DNA of 40,972 nt from Bacteroidetes bacterium QS_3_64_15 (GTDB taxonomy: Bacteria > Bacteroidota > Rhodothermia > Rhodothermales > Salinibacteraceae). Below, one piece after another: positions 16,053 to 24,484 of this stretch. The translations under genes were made by a program, and so were the position numbers. Each line of letters starts with the position of its first letter. The first letter of the stretch is position 1. Under the pieces are notes generated by a model, which did no database searches, was not told the origin of the DNA, and worked only from the letters and a program-made list of their open reading frames with translations. The stretch is from NCBI GenBank assembly GCA_003022565.1, contig PXTN01000023.1, positions 1 through 40,972 of the forward strand. Reading direction: 5' to 3'.

Positions 16053-18194
16053 TCAGTCAAAAATGGGCCAGAAGACGCCGAATCGAAATTGCTGGGGCGG
16101 CAAGGGATACACGGGCACCACGAAGGTGCCGGGCTGCAGCTGGGTGCCCGCCTGAATGTTTTGGAACGTGAAGAAGAGCTGTGCACTTCGGAGTTGGACC
16201 TCGGCGCGGACGTCGACGGTCCCGCTCGGCCCCACGTCCAGGCCCGGAGCGTTTGGGACTGGGGTCTGCCGGGGGGGAACGACCAGGCGCCCGGTTGGCG
16301 GGTGGAACCAGCGACTGTTCATGGCGGTCCACCCCCGCGCCCGGACGTAGAGGTCTGTGGTGAGGTCGGTGAAGAGGACGAAGCGAGCCCCGATGCGCCC
16401 CTCACCGTACGCCCGGGGCAGGGTGCGGGCCAGGCGTGCGTGAAGGGACGACTCGTTGGCGCGGAGGGATTCCAGGAGCGTGCCGCGACCGGTGGCGTAG
16501 AGGCCGCGGCGGGCGTCCTCGCGCCACCCCAGAGAGAGGGTCAGGCCGGCCCGCTGCACGGGCGTGGACGGGGCGCGGGCCGCCACCGTGTCCGTGATGG
16601 TCGTGGGGGACGAGGCGCCGGTGGACACCGCGTAGAGGTCGACGGCGTTCCGAATCTGGTGCGCGAAGGCGTTCAGTCCGAGGGCGAACGGGCCCACCTC
16701 GATGCGCGCCCCGACCATGCCCTCGATCACGTGATCGGCAATCCCGGACCGCTCACCGTTGAAGGCCCGGACGTACGGCGCGAACCCGTCGTCCTCGATC
16801 CACGCGCCCCGCTGGCCCGTGGCCGTCACCGACGCCGACAGCCGAAGCGGGTCCACGGAGCGACGGGCCCGAGCGGTGAGGGATGGGTAGGTCTGCTCGG
16901 TCGTGACGTGGCCGCCCGCGTCCACAACGAGATCGGTGGCCCCCAGCCGGAGGGAGTCCCGCAGGAGGACGTGGGCCGCGCCCTGGGTGCCGTCGATCTG
17001 GGGCACATTGCCGCCGGCGACCTGCCAGAGGGCGCCCCGCACGCTGCCGGTGAGCGTGTGGGCGCCTACTCTGAGCGACTGCCGGAAGCGGAGGTGTCCC
17101 CCGTCTATTTTGACGGTCCACGTCGTATCGGTCGTCCCTCGGTCCGGGCGGAAGTCGGATGCGTTGGAGGTCCAGCCCGCCGACAGCTCGGCGCGGCGGT
17201 CCAGCAGGGGCACCAGGGGGCCGCGGACCCGTGCGGTCAGATCGTTGCGCACCGTCTTGCGCTGCGCATTCGGGGCGCGCACGCTGCTACCGGCCACCGG
17301 AAGGGCGTAAATCGTCAAAAACGTCTCTCCCGGGGGGATGGCACCGCCGTGGGCCCCAATGCGATAGAGCGATGAACGGTCAGACAGCTCAAAGGTCCAG
17401 TCGTTGGTCTGGTACTGGAGTCGCCCCCAGATGCGTCGCTCCTTGCGCAGGCGACTGCCGTCGTACACGCCGTCGGCCTTCCGCCCTCCATATCCGAGAG
17501 TTAGGTGCAGCAGGCCGGGTCGGCCAAACAGGTCGAGGCGGCGCTTCTGGGAGTGCCCCGCCTCAATGGCGTGCAGTCCGCTGTTGTCGAACCGGTAGCG
17601 CAGCTCGGTGACCGGACGCTTCGGTTCGTACGCGCGCCAGGAGGTGTGCACCCCGACGGCCCCGCCCCCCGGATCGGATCCCGTGCGGGGAGGCGACAGG
17701 AAGGAAGGGGGGAGGAGTTCGAATCGGGGGCGCCCCGTCAGGGCATGGTCCAGCGAAAAGCCGTCGAACCAGAGGTGCACCCGGTGTGGAGCAAGCCCGC
17801 GAGGGCTCCACCCGTGGGGCCACCCGTACTCCCCGAGGTCGTAGAGAAACCCGCCGACCTGGTCGGCGAGCATCATTTCTACGCTCACGTGTGGCAGGCG
17901 GCCGGGGATCGAGTCGGTTCGGGCGCGGCCGTACAGCGGCGGAGCCACGGGTTGCGGCCGGAGCGGTTGCGGCGACGCGTCGGCGGTATCGGCTGGGCTC
18001 GGCTGGGTGGTGTCGGCGGGCGAGCGCCGGGTCGTGTCCGTCGGGGCGCGCTGGAGGGTGTCGGGCGTGGCCGCGTCGGTGGTGTCGACCTGCCCGTGGG
18101 TGCTGCGGAGGGGGCCGAGGGCGAGTCCGAGACCGATCAGGAGTGCGAGCCGGGCGGTCGGGGACAAGACGATGGAACGGTGGGGAGCGGGCAT
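16053..18194 (-). CDS. TonB-plug-like outer-membrane beta-barrel protein
   Basis: A 713-residue exported protein. The Sec signal ends near residue 34 (LALLIGLGLALGPLRSTHG) and is followed by a Thr/Asp/Pro-rich linker (~36-85: repeated DTTxxSPADTT). A plug-like region (~100-180; VSVEMMLADQVGGFLYDLGEYG, then VHLWFDGFSLDHALTG) resembles TonB-dependent receptor plugs. The rest is strand-rich with alternating aromatic residues and ends FRFGVFWPIFD. No TonB box is evident. It could be a TonB-dependent receptor or one of the porin-like barrels of Bacteroidota relatives; the substrate is unknown. The ATG at 18194 is preferred because the signal peptide begins there; the open frame extends to 18323 without a signal. 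Confidence 0.75.
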   Translation of the reverse strand: MPAPHRSIVLSPTARLALLIGLGLALGPLRSTHGQVDTTDAATPDTLQRAPTDTTRRSPADTTQPSPADTADASPQPLRPQPVAPPLYGRARTDSIPGRLPHVSVEMMLADQVGGFLYDLGEYGWPHGWSPRGLAPHRVHLWFDGFSLDHALTGRPRFELLPPSFLSPPRTGSDPGGGAVGVHTSWRAYEPKRPVTELRYRFDNSGLHAIEAGHSQKRRLDLFGRPGLLHLTLGYGGRKADGVYDGSRLRKERRIWGRLQYQTNDWTFELSDRSSLYRIGAHGGAIPPGETFLTIYALPVAGSSVRAPNAQRKTVRNDLTARVRGPLVPLLDRRAELSAGWTSNASDFRPDRGTTDTTWTVKIDGGHLRFRQSLRVGAHTLTGSVRGALWQVAGGNVPQIDGTQGAAHVLLRDSLRLGATDLVVDAGGHVTTEQTYPSLTARARRSVDPLRLSASVTATGQRGAWIEDDGFAPYVRAFNGERSGIADHVIEGMVGARIEVGPFALGLNAFAHQIRNAVDLYAVSTGASSPTTITDTVAARAPSTPVQRAGLTLSLGWREDARRGLYATGRGTLLESLRANESSLHARLARTLPRAYGEGRIGARFVLFTDLTTDLYVRARGWTAMNSRWFHPPTGRLVVPPRQTPVPNAPGLDVGPSGTVDVRAEVQLRSAQLFFTFQNIQAGTQLQPGTFVVPVYPLPPQQFRFGVFWPIFD

Positions 18195-18384
18195 GGCCGG
18201 GGCGCGTAAGAAACGAGGCCGACCGGGAACGTGGGAGTCACACCGAGTCCAGAAGCAGGATTCGGGTGTGGATGGGAGGAGAGCCTGTGCCGATGACTGC
18301 GGCATGTGGAAGGCTGAAAGCACAATGCGTCCTCACGTCCATCCTCCAGCCTTCCATACCCAGGCGACGCTTGCGGAGTTCGTA

Positions 18385-19038
18385 TCACTCGTCCGGAAAC
18401 AATCCAAAGAGCCGACTCTCGATCTGGTTCAGCACAGCCCGACGGTCGTCCTCCTCCTCCACGAAATCGAGCTCGTCCACGTCGACAATCAGCTTTGGGC
18501 CGCGGTCGTAGTTCTCGATCCACTCCTCGTAGTGGCCCTGCAGCCGCTCGAGGTAGTCGATGCGGATGGTCGACTCGTACTCCCGGCCTCGCTGCTGAAT
18601 GTGGTTGACGAGGGTGGGGACCGACGCCCGCAGGTAGATGAGCAGGGAGGGGGGCTGCAGATACGACGTCATGATCGTGAAGAGATCGGTGTAGTTTTCG
18701 TAGTCCCGGGTGCTCATGTGGCCCATCTCGTAGAGGTTTCGGGCAAAGATGTGAGCGTCCTCGTAGATGGACCGGTCCTGCACAACTGATGTCTCCGACT
18801 CCTCAATGCGCTGGAGCTGCTCGAAGCGCTCGGAGAGGAAAAAGACCTGAAGGTTGAAGGACCACCGACGCATGTCGTTGTAGAAGTCGGTGAGGTACGG
18901 GTTGTCGTCGACCTGTTCGTAGACGGTGTCCCAGTCGAAATACTCGCCGAGCACCTCCGTGAGGGCCGTCTTTCCGGCGCCGATGTTTCCGGAGATGGCA
19001 ACGTGCTTGGCCGAGGCATCGTCGGGGAGTTCAGACAT
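18385..19038 (-). CDS. Deoxynucleoside kinase (dAK/dGK type)
   Basis: A 217-residue cytoplasmic kinase that phosphorylates deoxynucleosides for dNTP salvage. The P-loop GNIGAGKT is at residues 17-24. QDRSIYEDAHIFARNLY holds the DRS motif and the family substrate-site region. RGREYESTIRIDYLERL is the arginine-rich lid. The length is normal for the dNK family; dAdo/dGuo specificity is likely but not certain from motifs. The ATG at 19038 places the first strand immediately after a short acidic leader; an in-frame ATG at 19056 is an alternative, and neither has a clear Shine-Dalgarno. The nearest upstream gene on this strand is 182 bp away. Confidence 0.9.
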   Translation of the reverse strand: MSELPDDASAKHVAISGNIGAGKTALTEVLGEYFDWDTVYEQVDDNPYLTDFYNDMRRWSFNLQVFFLSERFEQLQRIEESETSVVQDRSIYEDAHIFARNLYEMGHMSTRDYENYTDLFTIMTSYLQPPSLLIYLRASVPTLVNHIQQRGREYESTIRIDYLERLQGHYEEWIENYDRGPKLIVDVDELDFVEEEDDRRAVLNQIESRLFGLFPDE

Positions 19039-19219
19039 CGCAGAAACAGGACTCATAGACAGAACGAACACACGGCGTTCAAATCTAGGAGCCCGCGTGT
19101 AAAGTCGACACGCCGGACTGATCTTTTTTGTGCGAAGACAGGCAATGCCGGTTGAACCGTTCGCACACATCCACAATAACATTTCGCTCGGGGGCAGACC
19201 GGTCCACCCGGAGACGGTA

Positions 19220-20407
19220 CTACGACCACGACGACGAGGCCTCCCCGCCCCGAAACGACGAGATCGTGGTGAGAACGGTGTGCGAGGAGCCCGAATATCG
19301 ACGGAAGAGCTTGTATCCGCCGTAGACGACGACACAAGCGAGGACGAATACGAAGAATTTTGTATTCTGTACGGCCTGCATCGTCCCCAAGCCCAGGGGC
19401 ACAAAAACGAGAGTGACCAGGATGAAGGCGAGCCCGTGGTACCACTGAAACTTTCGGATCCATTGTTTGAATCGCGCCCACAGTCCCGGAGCGTCGGACG
19501 TGTCGGCCGGGGCGTCGGGCGAGGTCTCGTCTCCCCCCGATGCGTCGACGGCGATCCCTGACCCTACGGTATCTGCCTTGGCGGAGCTCCCCGCAGTGGT
19601 CGCTCCAGATCCTGCGGCGCCGGCAGACGCCCCTCCGGCGGTAGCAGTGGAGGTCCCCCCTGCGGCAGCGGAGGCACTTCCCGGAGCCGTCGAGGACGCG
19701 CCGCCCGCCGCTCCCGACGCACCACTCCAGGAGGTTCCGGCCCCGCCGCCCCCAAAGCTTCCGCCGCCGAATCCGCCAAAGCCGCTCGCGGCCGACCGAA
19801 GCAGTCCGGCGATGGATCCGGCCCCGAACCCGAGAAGGGCCCCACCCGTGAGGGTCTGCTTCCACGCCTGATACCGCTCGGGGGGCATCGATTGAAGCGT
19901 CTGGTAGCCCCAATACGCGACGGCCGGGTACCCCCACGTGAAGACGTAGAAGATCGGCTTCACCAGAAACTCGAGTCCGAGAATCTCCTCCGCCACGAGG
20001 GCCCCTGTAAGCGACCCATAGAAGACGGCAAAGAGCCAGCCCACCCCGAAAAGGAGATAGCGAAGACAGCCGCCGTCCATCACGAGCGACACGGCAAGGA
20101 GCACCGTCGGAAACGCCAGCAGGAGGCTCATTAGGAGGAGCACGATCGGACCGAGGATCAGCACCCCGAGCACCCATTCGAGCACGTTCTCCCCGACCGA
20201 TTCCGTCTCCGCGCTGGACGACGCAGACTCCTGGGCGGAAGCATCCGCTGAGGAGTCCTGAGACGGGGCCTCCTGCCGGAGGGTCTCGACGGCGGCGCGC
20301 TCCGCGAAGGCGGGATGGGCGGGCACGCAGGCCCCGAGGAGCCCGCCGGCCAGGACGATTCCACACAGGAGGGAACGGAGTCGAAACTGCCTGTGGATGT
20401 GGTTCAT
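19220..20407 (-). CDS. Membrane protein with YgcG-like Gly-rich segment, partner of TPM gene
   Basis: A 395-residue protein with an N-terminal signal (LLCGIVLAGGLLGACVPAHPAFA; either lipoprotein cleavage at Cys or ordinary cleavage after AFA). Several membrane segments lie at ~80-185. A glycine-rich stretch, GFGGGSFGGGGAGTSW, is typical of the C-terminal tails of YgcG/TPM-domain proteins. A long Ala/Ser/Gly/Thr low-complexity region (~245-310) and a final pair of membrane segments follow. No TPM domain is present in this protein, but one is encoded 34 bp upstream on the same strand, so the two probably form an operon and may together make up what is one polypeptide elsewhere. Function unknown. 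The start at 20407 is set by the signal peptide. Confidence 0.65.
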   Translation of the reverse strand: MNHIHRQFRLRSLLCGIVLAGGLLGACVPAHPAFAERAAVETLRQEAPSQDSSADASAQESASSSAETESVGENVLEWVLGVLILGPIVLLLMSLLLAFPTVLLAVSLVMDGGCLRYLLFGVGWLFAVFYGSLTGALVAEEILGLEFLVKPIFYVFTWGYPAVAYWGYQTLQSMPPERYQAWKQTLTGGALLGFGAGSIAGLLRSAASGFGGFGGGSFGGGGAGTSWSGASGAAGGASSTAPGSASAAAGGTSTATAGGASAGAAGSGATTAGSSAKADTVGSGIAVDASGGDETSPDAPADTSDAPGLWARFKQWIRKFQWYHGLAFILVTLVFVPLGLGTMQAVQNTKFFVFVLACVVVYGGYKLFRRYSGSSHTVLTTISSFRGGEASSSWS

Positions 20408-20441
20408 CGTGTCGCTCTGAGAATTGGTCGGTCCGACCGGG

Positions 20442-21098
20442 CTATCCATCCCCGTGGTGGAGGCGGTCGGCCCGTTCGTTTTGGGCGTCGGGGCGCGTCC
20501 CCACGCCATGCTCGTCCAGCACCTGCCCGCAGCGCTCGATGCCATTGAGGAGGCCTTGCGTGAGCCGGTCGTCCTCGATGCCCCGCCGAATGTGGTCGGT
20601 CACGTCGGTCCAGGCCGACGCGTCGACCTGTTCGTCGATGCCGCGGTCCGCCAGCACCTCGATGCGGTGCTCGTTGAACGAGACGAACAGGAGAATGCCC
20701 GTCCGGTTGCGGGTGTCGAACAGTTCTTGTTCCAGGAAAGCCTCCACGGCCCGCTGGTACACAGCCCGCCCCTTCTCGTCGGGGGGCGTGAGGGCGCGCA
20801 GGAGGGGCGGCACGGTTCCGGCGGCGACCGCCCCGAGGAGGCCCGTCCCGAGGGCGGCGGCAAGGACGTAGAGATCGGCGAGGTACGGCCACAGCGCCGG
20901 AACCGGGGCGACCCGGAGCAGGGCGGCCGCGCTCGCGACGAGAAGCGCGCCCAGGACGCCCCCCCGCCACCGCGCGGCGGGATAGGGGTCGCTCTGCACC
21001 ACGACGTAGGGCACAATTTCGGCGGACGTGGCGGCTTCGGCCTCGTCAATGGCGTCGGCGATGTGCTGCCGGTCGTCGTCGGAGAAAAGATCGTCCAT
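20442..21098 (-). CDS. TPM-domain membrane protein
   Basis: A 218-residue protein with a TPM (YgcG/TLP18.3/Psb32/MOLO-1) fold. It opens with a typical TPM helix (DDRQHIADAIDEAEAATSAEIVPYVV). Two hydrophobic segments follow at about 47-62 and 74-95. The second half continues the domain (RTGILLFVSFNEHRIEVLADRGIDEQVDASAW, then GIEDDRLTQGLLNGIERCG). There is no signal peptide, so the two hydrophobic segments are probably inserted within the domain and anchor it to the membrane. TPM proteins are linked to photosystem repair in plants and to uncharacterised envelope roles in bacteria. The gene is directly upstream of the Gly-rich membrane protein. Confidence 0.8.
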   Translation of the reverse strand: MDDLFSDDDRQHIADAIDEAEAATSAEIVPYVVVQSDPYPAARWRGGVLGALLVASAAALLRVAPVPALWPYLADLYVLAAALGTGLLGAVAAGTVPPLLRALTPPDEKGRAVYQRAVEAFLEQELFDTRNRTGILLFVSFNEHRIEVLADRGIDEQVDASAWTDVTDHIRRGIEDDRLTQGLLNGIERCGQVLDEHGVGTRPDAQNERADRLHHGDG

Positions 21099-21194
21099 GG
21101 CGTGCGGTGGAGACGGGACCCCGAAGCTTTCTTCGAAGACAGGGCGAAGGACTACAAAACGTAGCCATCCGCACCGGAGAGGTGCAATCTGCGA

Positions 21195-21292
21195 GTGGGG
21201 GACGCGGGGACGCTGGGACGTTGGAACGTTGGGACGCGGGGGAATGGGGGAGTTGGAGAGTGGGGGAATGGGAGAGAGGGAGAAAGGGCGGA
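21195..21292 (+). repeat. G-rich degenerate minisatellite
   Basis: A low-complexity tract of GACGCGGGG / GGGACGTTGGAACGTT units followed by GGGGGAATGGGGGAGTTGGAGAG units. The same two-part composition occurs on the opposite strand at 25732-25855, and the GTTGAACG/GACGCGGGG part recurs at 40781-40918. It lies between the TPM and CIA30 genes and contains no plausible gene. Confidence 0.7.
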
Positions 21293-21318
21293 AGCGAGAG
21301 GGGACTGAAAACGGAGGG

Positions 21319-21834
21319 TTAGGACTGCGGCTCTGTCCCGTCGGCGCGGATCCATTGCACCTCCAGTCGGAAGGGGCCGTCCTGTTCGTCGGCGATTAGG
21401 AACCCGAGCGTGCGCAGCCGAGAGGGGGCGAACGGCGGCGCATCCGGAACCTCGGTGCCGCGGCGGTACGGGGTGAGCGTGCGAAAGGGCACGTCGATCG
21501 TCGTCCAGCGCTCGGAAGGCTCGATCGGCGCGCGATAGCTGATGGGGCCGCCCGCCTCCGTGTAGGTTGTGAGCCGGTAGCGCTGCCCGTCGCCGCGGAG
21601 GCGGAGCCGCAGGCCGTCGGCTCCGCCCAGGTCGTAGGTGGACTCCGGGGCGCGGACCGACGCGAACCCGCCGCCCTGCTTCAGCGACACAGTGCCGGTG
21701 AAGGCGGCCCCCTCGTCGGTCGCCACGAACTGGCTCTCCGACACGCCGCCCATCACCGGGTCGTCGATGCTTCGCCAGGCGGACGGGTCGTGCGGGTCGG
21801 ACGACGAGAAGTCAAATAGAAGAGATGTGGGCAT
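21319..21834 (-). CDS. CIA30-family protein (NDUFAF1-like)
   Basis: A 171-residue beta-sandwich protein of the CIA30 type, related to mitochondrial complex I assembly factor NDUFAF1 and to galactose-binding-like folds. The family N-terminus is clear: LLFDFSS then WRSIDDPVMGGVSES. FTGTVSLKQGGGFASVR and the C-terminal LRTLGFLIADEQDGPFRLEV follow. In bacteria the role is not established, and there is no complex I gene in the window. There is no signal peptide. Its start is 33 bp after the end of the aldo/keto reductase gene on the same strand, so the two may be co-transcribed. Confidence 0.9.
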   Translation of the reverse strand: MPTSLLFDFSSSDPHDPSAWRSIDDPVMGGVSESQFVATDEGAAFTGTVSLKQGGGFASVRAPESTYDLGGADGLRLRLRGDGQRYRLTTYTEAGGPISYRAPIEPSERWTTIDVPFRTLTPYRRGTEVPDAPPFAPSRLRTLGFLIADEQDGPFRLEVQWIRADGTEPQS

Positions 21835-21867
21835 CGCACGAACTGGAGAGGACGCGTCCGCAATGTC

Positions 21868-22821
21868 TCACTCGTCCCAGATTTGGGACTGCGTGTAGGG
21901 GCTGCCTTCAACGGTCCAGTCTTCGGCGGTAAGGTAGCGGTAGCCCCGGTCGAGCGCGGCGATGGCCTCCATGTCGTCGTTCGTCAACTCGAGCTCGGCG
22001 GCCTCCAGGTTCTGCTGGATGTGAGACGGGGTCGTGGACTTCGGAATGACAGCGGTGTCGCGATGCAGGGCCCAGCTGACGAGCACCTGCGCAGGGGAGG
22101 CGTCGTGCGTCTCCGCAATCTCGTGGATCGTGGGCTCGTCGAGCAGGGTCGGTTCGTCGTCCGCCTTCATCGAGTCAGGGCGGTCGTAGGAGCCGAGCGG
22201 GGAGTACGCCGTGAGCGGAATGCCCTGCTCCCGGGCGAAGGACAGCATCTCGGGCTGCTGCAGGTACGGGTGCAGCTCGATCTGATTCATCTCAGGTGCC
22301 ACTCGTCCCTCCTCCTGCAGCAACTGGAGCTTCGGCACGTTGAAGTTGGACACGCCGATGTGCCGGACCCGGCCCTCGGCCTTGAGCTCCTCCATCGCCG
22401 CCCAGGTCTCGGTGAGGGGAGTCTCGTCCAGAGGCACGAGCTTGGAGGGGGAGCTGGGGTAGTCCACGCCGCGCTCGAAAGCCACCGGCCAGTGGACGAG
22501 GTAAAGGTCTAGGACGTCGAGTTGAAGGTCGTCGAGCGTCTGTTCGAGGGCTGGGCGGACGTGCTTCGGGTCGTGCGAGTCGTTCCAGAGCTTCGAGGTG
22601 ATCCACACGTCGTCGCGGTCGGCCATGCCCGCGTCGAGGGACTCGGTCAGGGCCTCGCCCACCTCCGCCTCATTCTTGTAGATCGGGGCGCAGTCGACGT
22701 GCTGGTACCCCACTTCTATGGCCGTCGTCACGGCCTCGTGGGCCTCGCCCGGGGCGGACTTCCAGGTGCCGAGGCCGAGCATGGGCATCTCGTCGCCGTT
22801 CTCAAACGAAATGGTTCGCAT
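21868..22821 (-). CDS. Aldo/keto reductase
   Basis: A 317-residue NADPH-dependent TIM-barrel oxidoreductase that reduces aldehydes or ketones. The catalytic tetrad is complete: Asp43 and Tyr48 in GYQHVDCAPIYKNEAEVG, Lys77 in WITSKLWN, and His110 in LYLVHWP. The C-terminal cofactor signature is also present (VIPKSTTPSHIQQNL). The N-terminus MRTISFENGDEMPMLGLGTW fits the start at 22821; the open frame upstream is not protein-like. The physiological substrate is unknown. It is followed 33 bp later by the CIA30 gene and lies 174 bp downstream of HMG-CoA synthase, all on the minus strand. Confidence 0.95.
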   Translation of the reverse strand: MRTISFENGDEMPMLGLGTWKSAPGEAHEAVTTAIEVGYQHVDCAPIYKNEAEVGEALTESLDAGMADRDDVWITSKLWNDSHDPKHVRPALEQTLDDLQLDVLDLYLVHWPVAFERGVDYPSSPSKLVPLDETPLTETWAAMEELKAEGRVRHIGVSNFNVPKLQLLQEEGRVAPEMNQIELHPYLQQPEMLSFAREQGIPLTAYSPLGSYDRPDSMKADDEPTLLDEPTIHEIAETHDASPAQVLVSWALHRDTAVIPKSTTPSHIQQNLEAAELELTNDDMEAIAALDRGYRYLTAEDWTVEGSPYTQSQIWDE

Positions 22822-22995
22822 GGAGGCATCCTCGTGGAGTTGGTTCTTGCGTCGTCGGAAAGCGCGTCTGTCTCCCACGCCCCCTCGCGCCGGAATGATC
22901 CTCGTGCGGTGCGGCGCCGGGCGCGAATTTGCACGCCGGTCAAACGGCCGCGCGTCGGCGGTCCCCGGATGCACTCTGCGTCCCGTCCGCCGGCC

Positions 22996-24339
22996 CTATT
23001 CCACGTACGCATACGTGCGCTCGCCCATGCCGCCCCACCCGTCGAAGACAAACTCGCCCTCCGGGGTCGTTTGGGGCGAGAGGGGGGTCTCCCGGTTGTG
23101 GTTGTGCGCGTCGTGGATCGCTTCGTACTCCTCGAAGCTGAGGTCGTAGCGCGCCGCCAGTTGCTCGTCGATCGTGAGCTGAGAAATTTCCTCGTCCCAG
23201 CCCGGCTGAACGGTCTCGGCGTGGATCTCGGCCTGGGCGCCGCTCCCGTAAGAGGCCACGAGCATGCGCTCGTCCGCGAGGTTACGGCCCGCCTCGGCGG
23301 CGGCCTGCAGGCCCGACGCCCGGGCCAGGTGCACAGAGCCGGTGTACCAGTTGCCGACGTGGCGGGAGAGGCCCAGCGTCGGCGCAATCGTGCGCTCGTA
23401 CCACTCCTCGTAGTGGGGCGTCTCCATGAGCTTGCCGGTGTACGTCTTGAGCGCATCGAGGTACGCGTCCTCGTCGTCGAAGGCCGTCGGGCGGGGCTGT
23501 GGGCCGATCCGGTCGACGAGCCCACTCCCGACCTCTGTGCCGCGAACGCCGTGGTTGTAGCCCAGCACGGCGGCCTTCCCCACCATTCCGGGGAAGGGCG
23601 TGTGGAAGAGAAAAAGCGCGTGGGCATCAGGGTGTAGGTCGGCCCCGGCCGCATCGAGGTCCTCCAGGGCCTCCTGAATCCGCGCGAGGTAGACCTGCAT
23701 CGAGCGCGTGCCGTCAACGCTGGGATACTGCTGGTTGGGCTTCAGAAAATCCGTCTCGTCGGCGCTGCCGTGGCCCTGATGCGTGCCGAAGGCCACCACG
23801 TCGGGATTGCGGTCGACGAGCATCGCGATGGCACCGGCCCCCTGGGTGGCCTCCCCCGGATCGTTGCGCTCGTAGAAGGCCGTGTCGGTCGTGATGACCA
23901 GCGCCTTTCGGCCTCGGCTGCGGCCCGCCCGGATCCAGTTGAACGCGTCGTCGAGGGACTGCGTCCCCGAGATGCAGGCGAACTTCCGCTCCCCCTTGTT
24001 TGCGTGGCGGAAGTCGCCCTCGAAGACCTGCTCCAGGCACCCCGCCACGTACGTCGAGGCGGGCTTCGACCGGTCGAACGCGCTCTCGGTGGCCACGTCG
24101 ATGCGCCCAATTTCGTCCGGCGACACGCCCTTCCGCCTCAGGAGACGATGGGCGGCGTTGGCCCCCATCGTGACGATGTCCTCATGAACGTCGGGGAGCG
24201 AGGAGGCGTAGAGCCCGAGGCCCTTCGTGTATTTTGCAGGGTCCGTGTCCTGGGCGGGGGCGTAGGTGTCTGCCAGGTCCAGCTTCAGCTTTCCCGTCCA
24301 AATCGCCATGCCGTCGATGCCGACCGCGTCGGTGTGCAT
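22996..24339 (-). CDS. Hydroxymethylglutaryl-CoA synthase
   Basis: A 447-residue thiolase-fold enzyme that condenses acetyl-CoA with acetoacetyl-CoA to give HMG-CoA, the committed precursor of the mevalonate pathway. The catalytic triad is visible: Glu85 in ATESAFDRSKPAS, Cys122 in FACISGTQSL, and His246 in LFHTPFPGMVGKAA. Further signatures are YNHGVRGTEVGSG and VGNWYTGSVHLAR. Length and motifs fit the bacterial/eukaryotic-type enzyme. The ATG at 24339 follows a good Shine-Dalgarno (AGGAG, 10 bases upstream), one of the few in this window. A mevalonate route would feed carotenoid, quinone and other isoprenoid synthesis. HMG-CoA reductase and the later enzymes are not in the window. Confidence 0.93.
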   Translation of the reverse strand: MHTDAVGIDGMAIWTGKLKLDLADTYAPAQDTDPAKYTKGLGLYASSLPDVHEDIVTMGANAAHRLLRRKGVSPDEIGRIDVATESAFDRSKPASTYVAGCLEQVFEGDFRHANKGERKFACISGTQSLDDAFNWIRAGRSRGRKALVITTDTAFYERNDPGEATQGAGAIAMLVDRNPDVVAFGTHQGHGSADETDFLKPNQQYPSVDGTRSMQVYLARIQEALEDLDAAGADLHPDAHALFLFHTPFPGMVGKAAVLGYNHGVRGTEVGSGLVDRIGPQPRPTAFDDEDAYLDALKTYTGKLMETPHYEEWYERTIAPTLGLSRHVGNWYTGSVHLARASGLQAAAEAGRNLADERMLVASYGSGAQAEIHAETVQPGWDEEISQLTIDEQLAARYDLSFEEYEAIHDAHNHNRETPLSPQTTPEGEFVFDGWGGMGERTYAYVE

Positions 24340-24349
24340 AGAGACGCAA

Positions 24350-24354
24350 CTCCT
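24350..24354 (-). promoter_or_regulatory. Shine-Dalgarno of HMG-CoA synthase
   Basis: AGGAG on the minus strand, separated by 10 bases from the ATG at 24339-24337. Most other starts in the window lack such a site, so it supports this start. Confidence 0.5.
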
Positions 24355-24484
24355 GGAGGTGAATGCAGGGAGAGAGCGGAGCGAGTTGACAATCGTCGCA
24401 ACAGGAATGCCTCGCCCGTCCGAATGTTGGGACGTGCGCCCCGGGGGCCCCGCCCACGGTGTGACGGATGTGAAAAACTCCGAC

